Assembly (NCBI RefSeq): GCF_016427535.1
Contig: NZ_JAELXV010000001.1
Span: forward strand, 868,001 to 932,000
Direction of reading: 5' to 3'
DNA length: 64,000 nt
Origin: Hymenobacter sp. BT559
GTDB lineage: Bacteria > Bacteroidota > Bacteroidia > Cytophagales > Hymenobacteraceae
A program made the position numbers and the translations under genes. Of this stretch, positions 8,976 to 16,179 are shown one piece after another. How positions within the stretch are numbered: the first letter of the stretch is position 1; every line of letters starts with the position of its first letter. Below the pieces are notes generated by a model. It was not told where the DNA came from. It worked only from the letters and a program-made list of their open reading frames with translations, and made no database searches.

Positions 8976-10046
8976 ATGGTTCGCAAGATTATTCACCTCG
9001 ACATGGATGCGTTTTACGCCTCCGTGGAGCAGCGCGACGACCCCGCCCTGCGTGGGCGCCCCGTGGCCGTGGGCGGCGCCCGCGACCGCGGCGTGGTGGC
9101 TGCCGCTAGCTATGAGGCCCGGCAGTTTGGGGTGCGCTCGGCCATGCCCTCCAGCACGGCCCGCCGCCGCTGTCCCGAACTGATATTTGTGAAGCCGCGC
9201 TTCGAAGTGTACCGGGCAGTGTCGCAGCAGGTGCGCGCCATCATGGCCGACTACACGCCGCTCATCGAGCCGCTGTCGTTGGATGAGGCCTACCTCGACG
9301 TGACTGAGCAGCTGCCGCCGCACACCACCGCTACGCAGTGGGCCCGCGAAATCAGGACCCGCATCCGCACCGAAACCGGCCTCACGGCCTCGGCGGGCAT
9401 CTCTTATAATAAATTTCTGGCCAAGCTGGCCTCCGACCACCGCAAGCCCGATGGGCAGTTTGTGATTCGGCCGCACGAGGGGCCAGCCTTTGTGGAGGCA
9501 CTGGCGGTAGGGCAATTCCACGGCATCGGGCCGGCTACGGCGGCGCGGCTCAACGCCCTAGGTATCTTCACGGGCCACGATTTGCGCCAGCAGCCCGAGG
9601 CCTTCTTGCGCCAGCATTTTGGCAAAGCCGGCGGCTATTACTACGCCATTGCCCGCGCCGAAGACCACCGCCCCGTGGTGCCCGACCGCGTGCGCAAGTC
9701 CATCGGCTCCGAAACGACGTTTTTTCAGAGCCTTACCGAGCCGGCCGAATTTTATGAGAGCCTGACGCCACTGCTGGCCGGTGTGTGGGCCAGCACCGAG
9801 CGCCTAGGGGTAGTGGCCCGCTCCGTGACGTTGAAAGTGAAATACGATGACTTTCGGCAAATCACGCGTAGTCGTAGTGCGCTGTCGCCCTTGCGCACGC
9901 TGGCGCAGTTCACGCAAGTAACCCACGAGTTGCTGGCGCCGCTGCTACCCCCGGCCCAGGGGGTGCGCCTGCTGGGCGTGGCCTTGTCAGGGCTGGAAGG
10001 AGCAGCGGGCGAAAAACCCGGTCAGCAGCTGGGCCTAGGGTTGTAA
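8976..10046 (+). CDS. dinB: DNA polymerase IV (Y family)
   Basis: This 356-residue translesion polymerase carries the Y-family catalytic residues in IHLDMDAFYASVEQ (Asp9) and SLDEAYLDV (Asp103, Glu104). It has the steric-gate region FYASVE, a helix-hairpin-helix segment (GIGPATAARLNALGI), and a little-finger domain from about residue 240. It would extend mispaired or lesion-containing primer ends, with low fidelity. The C-terminus ends in GLGL with no obvious QxxLxLF-type clamp-binding peptide, though QQLGLGL at the very end may be a degenerate one. No LexA box was recognised upstream. The neighbouring aldehyde dehydrogenase gene converges on it. Confidence 0.95.
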   Translation: MVRKIIHLDMDAFYASVEQRDDPALRGRPVAVGGARDRGVVAAASYEARQFGVRSAMPSSTARRRCPELIFVKPRFEVYRAVSQQVRAIMADYTPLIEPLSLDEAYLDVTEQLPPHTTATQWAREIRTRIRTETGLTASAGISYNKFLAKLASDHRKPDGQFVIRPHEGPAFVEALAVGQFHGIGPATAARLNALGIFTGHDLRQQPEAFLRQHFGKAGGYYYAIARAEDHRPVVPDRVRKSIGSETTFFQSLTEPAEFYESLTPLLAGVWASTERLGVVARSVTLKVKYDDFRQITRSRSALSPLRTLAQFTQVTHELLAPLLPPAQGVRLLGVALSGLEGAAGEKPGQQLGLGL

Positions 10047-10060
10047 GCGCAGTGCGAAAA

Positions 10061-10166
10061 ACCCCACCCCCGGCCCCTCCCCTCCGGGAGAGGGGAGCCT
10101 ATCGTCCTCATACGTTAGCGAGCGTCCGGCTCCCCTCTCCCGGAGGGGAGGGGCCGGGGGTGGGGT
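10061..10166. repeat. intergenic inverted-repeat element, copy 2 of 3 (perfect)
   Basis: Two perfectly complementary 39-nt arms (10061-10099 and 10128-10166) begin with ACCCCACCCCCGGCCCCTCC and end with GGGAGAGGGGAGCC. The core is 28 nt. The element lies exactly between the converging 3' ends of dinB and the aldehyde dehydrogenase gene, so it may act as a two-way terminator or mRNA 3'-end stabiliser. Confidence 0.95.
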
Positions 10167-10173
10167 AAACACG

Positions 10174-11568
10174 TTACTCCGTCTTTGCCTCTTCCACCTT
10201 CTCCTCCCCAATCCACACCGACTTCTGGTTTACAAACTCCCGGATACCTAGGAAGGAAAGCTCGCGCCCGTAGCCCGATTTCTTGACCCCGCCAAAGGGT
10301 AGCTCGTTCATTGACTTCACTAGGCCGTTCACGAACACGGCGCCGCTCTCCAGCTGCCGGGCCATCTCCTCGGCCTTGGCCAGGTCTTTGGTCCACACCG
10401 CAGCACCTAGGCCAAAGCGCGAGTCGTTGGCGAGGCGCACAGCATCGTCGGCATCCTGGGCCTTGAGCACTAGCGCCACTGGGCCAAAAAACTCTTCGGC
10501 ATATGCCCGCTGGCCGGGCCGAATATTAGTGAGTACCATAGGGTCGAAGCGGGGTGAGCTAGGGTCGGGTTGGCCGCCGGCCAGTGCCACGGTGGCGCCC
10601 TGGGCCACGCTATCGGTCACTTGTTGGGTGAGATTTTCGGCTAGGTCGAGGCGGGCCAGTGGGCCGTAGTCGGTAGCTTCGTCGAGCGGGTCGCCGTAGT
10701 GCAGGGCTTGCAAGTGCTCCTTTAGCAGCTCCACAAACTCATCGTGAATAGAGGCCTCCACGATGAAGCGCTTGGCCGCGATGCAGCTTTGTCCGGCGTT
10801 TATCATGCGGGCCTGGGCGGCGGTTTTGGTGGCGGTGGCCAGGTCGGCATCGGCCAGCACAATAAAGGGGTCGGAGCCACCCAACTCCAGCACCGTTTTC
10901 TTGATGTGCTGCCCGGCCGTGGCGGCTACCGCTGCGCCGGCCCGCTCCGAGCCGGTGAGCGTTACGGCGGCCACGCGGTCGTCGGCAATGAGGCCCGCCA
11001 CGGGCTCTGTTTCGATGAGCAGCGTGCGGAAGGCAGCGGGGGGCAGGCCCGCATCGTGGAAAAGCTTTTCTAAGGCCAGGGCGCACTGCGGCACGTTGGG
11101 CGCGTGCTTCAGCAGGCCCACATTGCCGGCCATGAGAGCGGGCGCGGCAAAGCGCACCACCTGCCACATCGGGAAGTTCCAGGGCATAACGGCCAGCACC
11201 ACGCCCAGCGGCGCGTAGCTCAAGAAGCTGCGGCCGCCTTCGGTCTTGATTTCCTCATCGGCCAGAAAGCCCTCGGCGTGGTCGGCGTAATAGTCGCAGC
11301 AGGCGGCGCATTTTTGGGCCTCGGCTCGGCCGTCGTGCACGGGCTTGCCCATTTCAATGGCCATGAGATGGGCCAGCTCATGCTGGCGGCGGCGCAGCAG
11401 CTCGGCCGCCCGGCGCAGCACGGCGGCTCGCTCAGCAAAGGAAGTTGTGCGCCAGTCGGCCGCGGCCTGGTAGGCTTCGGCAAGTATCTGCTCGGTTTCG
11501 GCAGCCGTGAAAGCCGGAAAGCTGTGTAATACTTCGTTAGTGTAAGGATTGTGAGATTCGATAGCCAT
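10174..11568 (-). CDS. sad: NAD(P)+-dependent succinate-semialdehyde dehydrogenase (Sad/YneI type)
   Basis: The 464-residue enzyme follows the Escherichia coli Sad (YneI) pattern closely: PWNFPMWQV with the oxyanion Asn131, LKHAPNV, ELGGSDPFIV (Glu228), NAGQSCIAAKR with catalytic Cys262, and the C-terminal FGGVKKSGYGREL block. It would oxidise succinate semialdehyde to succinate. Several other short aldehydes are possible, so specificity is inferred from the family only. The ATG at 11568 begins MAIESHNPYT, matching the family N-terminus, and is preferred over the upstream in-frame start at 11598. The gene is monocistronic and diverges from the sigma factor gene. Confidence 0.88.
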   Translation of the reverse strand: MAIESHNPYTNEVLHSFPAFTAAETEQILAEAYQAAADWRTTSFAERAAVLRRAAELLRRRQHELAHLMAIEMGKPVHDGRAEAQKCAACCDYYADHAEGFLADEEIKTEGGRSFLSYAPLGVVLAVMPWNFPMWQVVRFAAPALMAGNVGLLKHAPNVPQCALALEKLFHDAGLPPAAFRTLLIETEPVAGLIADDRVAAVTLTGSERAGAAVAATAGQHIKKTVLELGGSDPFIVLADADLATATKTAAQARMINAGQSCIAAKRFIVEASIHDEFVELLKEHLQALHYGDPLDEATDYGPLARLDLAENLTQQVTDSVAQGATVALAGGQPDPSSPRFDPMVLTNIRPGQRAYAEEFFGPVALVLKAQDADDAVRLANDSRFGLGAAVWTKDLAKAEEMARQLESGAVFVNGLVKSMNELPFGGVKKSGYGRELSFLGIREFVNQKSVWIGEEKVEEAKTE

Positions 11569-11678
11569 GAGCGTGGACAGCCGGTTGGGCAAAAACAAGA
11601 AATTTTAAGTCTTAAAACCCCGCCAGCACTCCCTAGGTTGTGTCCGGGGCCTTGGGCGGCGGCCAAGCGCAATGGTCT

Positions 11679-11686
11679 TACCTTCG
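11679..11686 (+). promoter_or_regulatory. putative -7 box of the ECF sigma gene
   Basis: TACCTTCG resembles the Bacteroidota -7 consensus TAnnTTTG. It lies 77 nt before the GTG start at 11763, which supports that start over longer upstream frames. Confidence 0.4.
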
Positions 11687-11762
11687 AAACCTGTTATTTT
11701 CGCCCACAGCTACCGAACGATTACCCCGGTGGCGCTCGTTTTTATCCAACTGCCTATCTCCC

Positions 11763-12323
11763 GTGCCCGACGAACCACTTATTTCTATTCCCACGGCCGC
11801 CGAAGCGGCGCTAGTCAGCCGCCTGCGCGCGCGCGACGAAACGGCCATGACCGAGTTTTATGACCGCTATTCGGCGGCGCTCTACGGCGTTATCCAGCGC
11901 ATCGTGAAAGCGGAGGATGAGGCCGAAGATGTGCTGCAGGAGGCGCTGGTCAAAATCTGGCACGCCATCGAGAGCTACGACCCCAGTAAAGGGCGCCTGT
12001 TTACGTGGGTGGTGAATATTAGTCGAAATTTAGCGATTGATAAAATCCGCTCGCGCCAGCACCGCGTAAGTTCTCGCACCCAGGGCCTCGACGACAGCCT
12101 CGCCGCGCAGCGGCAGGCCGCCCCGGCTACCTTTCGCCCCGAGCACGTTGGCTTGCAAGAGATTACCAAGCAGTTAGTGCCCGAGCAGCGCCAGGTTATC
12201 GACCTGCTCTATTTCGGTGGCTTCACACAGAGCGAAGCTGCCGAAGAACTCAACCTGCCGCTAGGCACCGTGAAAACCCGAGCCCGAACCGCCCTTAAGG
12301 TTCTCGCCAAACTTATTCGCTAA
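11763..12323 (+). CDS. ECF-type RNA polymerase sigma factor
   Basis: This is a 186-residue group IV sigma factor. Region 2 covers about residues 20-85 (MTEFYDRYSAALYG, DEAEDVLQEALVKIW, FTWVVNISRNLAIDKIR). Region 4 covers about 120-185 (LVPEQRQVIDLLYFGG, TQSEAAEELNLPLGTVKTR). It directs RNA polymerase to a small regulon, normally released by its cognate anti-sigma factor, whose gene follows 14 bp later. A GTG start (VPDEPL...) is chosen because the upstream frame crosses the likely promoter and does not look like sigma sequence. The architecture matches SigK/RskA-type pairs. Confidence 0.88.
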   Translation: MPDEPLISIPTAAEAALVSRLRARDETAMTEFYDRYSAALYGVIQRIVKAEDEAEDVLQEALVKIWHAIESYDPSKGRLFTWVVNISRNLAIDKIRSRQHRVSSRTQGLDDSLAAQRQAAPATFRPEHVGLQEITKQLVPEQRQVIDLLYFGGFTQSEAAEELNLPLGTVKTRARTALKVLAKLIR

Positions 12324-12337
12324 TCGCGCCCGACTTC

Positions 12338-13219
12338 GTGGAAAATTATCAAGAAATATTGGAATCTGGACGCTTAGAGCAGTACGCCCTAGGTGAGCTT
12401 GACCCCGCTGCCCGGGCCGAGGTGGAGGCGCAAGCCCGCCGCTACCCCGAGGTGCGGGAAGAGCTAGACGCGCTGCTTGCTGGCCTCGACGTATATGCCG
12501 AAGCACACGCCCTGACGCCTCCCGCTGGCATGCGCGAGCGGGTGCTGGGCCGCGTGCTGGCCGAAATCAGCACGGCGACTCCCTCGGTGCCCGCCGCTCC
12601 TGCCCCTGCCCCGGAAGTACCCACCATGCGCGTGTTGGCCTCGAACCCGCACGTGGCCAGCGTCGCACCCGTAGCCGAACCAGCCGCTCGCCGCAGCGGC
12701 TGGGCCATTGCTGCTTCTATTGCTTTGCTCCTAAGCCTAGTGGGCAATGCGATGCTCTACACCAACTTGCAGCAGACGCGCAGTGACTTGGCCCTGGCCC
12801 TAGGCGAGCAAACCCGCTTTGCCAGCGCCACGCAGGTGATGGAGCGCCGCCTGAGCGCCACCCAGGAGCAGTTGCACGTGCTGCGCTCGCCCGACGAGTA
12901 TAAGCTAGTGGCCCTGGCCGGTACGCCGGCCCACCCCACGGCCCGCGCCCGCGTGCTGTTTAATAAGGCAGCTCACCGCGTGTACGTTGATGTGGCGCAG
13001 CTTCCCCCGCTGCCGTCTGGCAAGCAGTATCAACTGTGGGCCCTCGACCAGGGCAAGCCCGTGGATGCAGGCGTGCTCACGGCCGCTACCACGGCTGGCG
13101 ATGGCTTGCAGCAGATGAAGGATATTACCAGTGCTCAAGCGTTTGCCATGACGGTGGAGCCCACCGGTGGCAGCGCCGGCCCCACGCTCGACACCATGAC
13201 CGTGATAGGGAATATTTAA
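12338..13219 (+). CDS. RskA-like anti-sigma factor, single-pass membrane protein
   Basis: The 293-residue protein starts at GTG. It has an N-terminal cytoplasmic anti-sigma helix bundle (YQEILESGRLEQYALGEL), a Pro/Ala-rich linker at about 85-110, and one membrane segment at about 120-142 (GWAIAASIALLLSLVGNAMLY). A periplasmic anti-sigma-K (RskA) domain follows, with LPPLPSGKQYQLWAL and VTVEPTGGS-like blocks. It should hold the sigma factor encoded just upstream, and release it on an envelope or oxidative cue through proteolysis or thiol chemistry. No cysteines are visible in the periplasmic domain, so a direct thiol switch is unlikely. The two genes are an operon. Confidence 0.87.
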   Translation: MENYQEILESGRLEQYALGELDPAARAEVEAQARRYPEVREELDALLAGLDVYAEAHALTPPAGMRERVLGRVLAEISTATPSVPAAPAPAPEVPTMRVLASNPHVASVAPVAEPAARRSGWAIAASIALLLSLVGNAMLYTNLQQTRSDLALALGEQTRFASATQVMERRLSATQEQLHVLRSPDEYKLVALAGTPAHPTARARVLFNKAAHRVYVDVAQLPPLPSGKQYQLWALDQGKPVDAGVLTAATTAGDGLQQMKDITSAQAFAMTVEPTGGSAGPTLDTMTVIGNI

Positions 13220-13261
13220 GAAATAAGCGAAAGTTTATCAGTAGGTAAATATCTGGTAAAC

Positions 13262-13323
13262 AAATGTTAAAAGGCAACACGTTGCTTCCGGTACCGGAAG
13301 CAACGTGTTGCCTTTTAACATTT
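13262..13323. repeat. perfect 62-bp palindrome
   Basis: The sequence is exactly self-complementary about the point between 13292 and 13293, with no spacer; its arms read AAATGTTAAAAGGCAACACG... into the centre CCGGTACCGG. It lies after the anti-sigma gene and 54 bp before the H-NOX gene. It may be a terminator (A and T tracts flank the GC stem), but perfect zero-loop symmetry over 62 bp is unusual for one. Confidence 0.95.
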
Positions 13324-13376
13324 CGCTCGTTTTTTGCTTACTGCTCTAGCTAATTAGAAGAATACCAACCCACTCC

Positions 13377-13916
13377 ATGCACGGTACCATTTTTGCGCTG
13401 CTAAAGCGATACGTCCAGACGCAGTATGACCATAGCACGTGGGTGCGGCTGCTAGAAGCATCGGGCCTCAGCGCTGCCGACTTCAACCATAAATCGGTGT
13501 ATCCCGACGAGCACATGTACGCCCTAGTCGGCCAGGCCGCCCAAATGACCGGGCTCTCGGCTGGCGAGCTACACGAGAAATTTGGCGAATATCTGGTGCC
13601 CGACCTCATGTACATGTACCAGAAGTACCTCGACCCCAACTGGCGCACCCTCGACATGCTGGAGCACACCGAAGGCCGCATGCACACCCAAGTGCGCCGC
13701 GAACACGTCGAAAACGCGCCGCCCGTGCTAGAAGTCAAGCGCTTGGGCGAGAATGAGCTGTTAATCAACTATGTATCAGCGCGCCGCATGGGCGGGCTGG
13801 CCGTGGGCATCGTGCGCGGCGTGGCCGCCTACTACGACGAGGCCGACCGCATCGACGTGATGCCCACCACCAGCGAGGACGGCGAGCGTGTGCAAATTCA
13901 CGTGCGGCGGAATTGA
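13377..13916 (+). CDS. stand-alone heme NO-binding (H-NOX/HNOB) protein
   Basis: The 179-residue protein matches an H-NOX domain over its whole length. The proximal heme ligand is the likely His103 (EGRMHTQV). The heme-propionate motif Y-x-S-x-R is present as Tyr132-Val-Ser134-Ala-Arg136. These positions agree with characterised bacterial H-NOX proteins. Such cytosolic sensors bind NO (some also O2) on ferrous heme and usually regulate a kinase, cyclase or diguanylate cyclase encoded next door. No such partner is adjacent here; the nearest histidine kinase is at about 31 kb. The gene is flanked on both sides by long palindromes and appears to be a single-gene unit. The distal pocket residue was not assigned. 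Confidence 0.88.
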   Translation: MHGTIFALLKRYVQTQYDHSTWVRLLEASGLSAADFNHKSVYPDEHMYALVGQAAQMTGLSAGELHEKFGEYLVPDLMYMYQKYLDPNWRTLDMLEHTEGRMHTQVRREHVENAPPVLEVKRLGENELLINYVSARRMGGLAVGIVRGVAAYYDEADRIDVMPTTSEDGERVQIHVRRN

Positions 13917-13923
13917 ACTAGGT

Positions 13924-13990
13924 AATTAGCATAAAAGGCAATGGGCGTACTGATAGAGAGTCAGTACGCCCATTGCCTTTTATGCTAATT
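13924..13990. terminator. 30-bp perfect stem-loop after the H-NOX gene
   Basis: Arms 13924-13953 (AATTAGCATAAAAGGCAATG...) and 13961-13990 are exactly complementary around a 7-nt loop. The A tract before and T tract within the second arm are compatible with a bidirectional terminator between the converging H-NOX and xseB genes. Confidence 0.85.
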
Positions 13991-14020
13991 GAAGCTGACT
14001 AGAAAAGTCAGGAAAATGGC

Positions 14021-14055
14021 GTCTGTCATGCTTCGCTGCGCGCTGCATGACAGAC
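14021..14055. repeat. short GTCATGC hairpin
   Basis: GTCTGTCATGC (14021-14031) and GCATGACAGAC (14045-14055) pair perfectly around a 13-nt loop. It belongs to the same family of GTCATGC repeats as 7997-8080 and 41532-41635 and sits beside the end of xseB. Confidence 0.7.
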
Positions 14056-14085
14056 ACCGTTGCTAAATAGCCTTGCTACCTACGG

Positions 14086-14415
14086 CTAGAACAACCTAGG
14101 CTGCATGGGGCGACCGGGGCCACCGGGCTGGTAGTCATCAGTTTCGTGGTCATCTTCTTCGTCCACATCATCTTCTTCCTCTTCCATCTCTACTTCGAGT
14201 TCATCGTCTTCGTCAGGGGTAGCGTCGTCTTCCTCGTCGAGCGAGTCGAACACGCGGTCGAGCGAGGCTTCGGCGTGGCGCAGCTTGTGGCGGCACAGGC
14301 GAATGAGCTCGGCCGAGCGCTCGGCGCGGGCCGTGAGGTCATCGACATCTACCTGGTCGGTTTCGAGGCTGCGCAGAATGGTTTCTAGCTCCTGAATGGC
14401 TTCGTTGTAAGTCAC
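14086..14415 (-). CDS. xseB: exodeoxyribonuclease VII small subunit with acidic tail
   Basis: The first about 60 of 109 residues match XseB (YNEAIQELETILRSLE, LTARAERSAELIRLCRHKL). XseB is a helical hairpin that packs on the XseA coiled coil to form the single-strand exonuclease. The remaining 50 residues are an extension consisting largely of Asp and Glu (DDELEVEMEEEEDDVDEEDD) and ending in GRPMQPRLF; typical XseB proteins stop near 80 residues. The gene lies 24 bp downstream of xseA on the same strand and is presumably co-transcribed. The final residues Pro-Arg are encoded by CCTAGG. Confidence 0.9.
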   Translation of the reverse strand: MTYNEAIQELETILRSLETDQVDVDDLTARAERSAELIRLCRHKLRHAEASLDRVFDSLDEEDDATPDEDDELEVEMEEEEDDVDEEDDHETDDYQPGGPGRPMQPRLF

Positions 14416-14439
14416 TTGGTTGGGTTATAAGTTTTAGGC

Positions 14440-15846
14440 TTAGGAAGTATGAGGTATGGTGGCGGCTGGTTGAGTAGAAGCGGAGTGCTGGCGTAGCAGT
14501 TGGTTTTCCTGCCGCAGCGTTGTTACCTCCAAAATCATAGCCTTGAGCTCATACTGCTTAATTGCTTTGGAAAAGCCTTGCTGCACCACATAGCGCTGGC
14601 GCAGCAACTGCTCGCGGCGGCGCTGGTGGTGGCGCACAAAGCGGCGCAGCACCGTGCGCGAGCGGCGGCGCAGGCGTTGCTCCTCGTGCCCTAGGGCGCG
14701 GCGGGCCGCCTGCGGCAGCGTGTATCGGAAGCTTTCGAGATGCTGGCCGAGCTGGCGCAGGTGCTGGCGCGGCGCTTGCGTGGCTTGGCGGCTGCGCTGG
14801 GCCAGGGTTTCCTGGGCTTGGCGCAGTTGCTGGCGAGCGGCCTCGCGCGAGTGGTCGGCCAGGCGCTGCAAGCGGGCGTGGTGCTGAGATAAGTGCTGGC
14901 GGCTGCGGTCGGCTACGCGCTCGGCCAGCTCCATTACCAGGGCTTCGAGGCGAGCGAGGCGCTCGACCAGGAAAGCCGCCACGGCGGTGGGTGTTTTGAG
15001 GGCGCGAAAGGCTACTAGGTCTATCACGGCTTCATCGCGCTCGTGTCCGATACCCGTGAGCACCGGCAGCGGAAACGAGGCCACAGCCGCCGCCAGCCCG
15101 TATTCGTCGAAAGCCAATAAGTCCGTTTTCGAGCCACCCCCGCGAATAACAATAACTACCTCAAACTGCCCGCGGCGGGGCCGAATGGCATCGAGCGCCG
15201 CCCGGATACTGGCGGGTGCATCTTCGCCTTGCATCAAGGCAGGAAATAGGGTGAGGGCAAAGTCGTACGGCGCCTCTTCGAGCTGGCGCACAAAGTCTTG
15301 GAAGCCCGCCGCGGTGGGGGAGGAGATGACCGCCAGGCGCTGCGGCCCTAGGGGTAGGGTGAGCGTTTGCTGGCGCTCAAGCAGGTCTTTCTCGGCAAGC
15401 TTACGCAGAGTAGCTAGGCGTTGGCGGGCCAGTTCGCCGACAGTATAGCTAGGGTCGAGGGCAAGCACATCGAGCGAGAAGCCGTACTGCTCGTGAAACG
15501 TCACCTTCACGCGCAGTAGCAGGCGCAGGCCGGGGCGCAGCTCCTGGCCGGTGGCCTCGGTGAAGGCGGGCGCAATTTGCTGGTAGCGGCTACCCCAGAG
15601 GGTAGCCCGCGCTTGTGCCGTGAAGCCTAGTGCCTCGGCGCCCGCGGCGGGCTCGGTCAGCGTGAGGTAGCAGTGGCCGCCCTGCTGGCGCGGGCGCGTC
15701 ATGTCGGCCACTTCGGCCACCACCCAGTAGCTATCGGGAAAGCGGTGGTGCAAGGCGGCGCGCACCTGCGTAAGCAGCGCGCCTAGGCTAAGCGGGGCAG
15801 CCGGCTCGGCGGGGGTAGGAGCGGCACGGCGGGGGTAAAGCGGCAT
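14440..15846 (-). CDS. xseA: exodeoxyribonuclease VII large subunit
   Basis: This 468-residue protein has an N-terminal OB-fold (about 20-125: LGALLTQVRAAL, HCYLTLTEP). The catalytic region follows (LAVISSPTAAGFQDFV, VVIVIRGGGSKTDLLAFDEYGLA, PVLTGIGHERDEAVIDLVA). A long Arg/Gln/Leu-rich coiled coil (about 290-430) should bind several XseB subunits. It degrades single-stranded DNA in both directions to oligonucleotides and acts in repair. It is the first gene of a two-gene operon with xseB. The C-terminal about 35 residues (ILEVTTLRQENQLLRQ) form an extra leucine-zipper-like helix. Confidence 0.93.
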   Translation of the reverse strand: MPLYPRRAAPTPAEPAAPLSLGALLTQVRAALHHRFPDSYWVVAEVADMTRPRQQGGHCYLTLTEPAAGAEALGFTAQARATLWGSRYQQIAPAFTEATGQELRPGLRLLLRVKVTFHEQYGFSLDVLALDPSYTVGELARQRLATLRKLAEKDLLERQQTLTLPLGPQRLAVISSPTAAGFQDFVRQLEEAPYDFALTLFPALMQGEDAPASIRAALDAIRPRRGQFEVVIVIRGGGSKTDLLAFDEYGLAAAVASFPLPVLTGIGHERDEAVIDLVAFRALKTPTAVAAFLVERLARLEALVMELAERVADRSRQHLSQHHARLQRLADHSREAARQQLRQAQETLAQRSRQATQAPRQHLRQLGQHLESFRYTLPQAARRALGHEEQRLRRRSRTVLRRFVRHHQRRREQLLRQRYVVQQGFSKAIKQYELKAMILEVTTLRQENQLLRQHSASTQPAATIPHTS

Positions 15847-16179
15847 GGAAATATAATAACGCGAAGAGGCTCCGCGTACCCATAAAGGTACGACGGGCTA
15901 AAAAAGTTGAGTGGTAGTGCTACCTAGGGTGTCCGACTGGCGCGAGTTTAGGCGAAGCCGTAACTCGCGCTAGCCAGAGCCAGTCGGAGCCAGTTGGGGG
16001 TGCTCGTGCCAGTCGGGGGAAGCTGCCAGTAGGAGAGTAAGGAGTTTAGCGCCCTTATTGCCGAACTTTTTGCGCGTCCCTGCGCCTTAGCCAACTAGCT
16101 GCCGGGTGAGGCATTTTTGCGCTTGCCCGTACCTTGCGGCTTACAACACACTCTCTTTTCCCCCTCTCACCCCACTTTT
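15847..16179. other. 333-bp divergent spacer between xseA and the first M13 peptidase
   Basis: No gene is visible. A hairpin is formed by CTGGCGCGAGTT (15937-15948) and AACTCGCGCTAGCCAG (15962-15977). Several GCCAGTCGG-like direct repeats follow at about 15979-16016. The promoters of both flanking genes must be here; GTACCTTGC at about 16129 is a possible -7 box for the peptidase. Confidence 0.5.
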
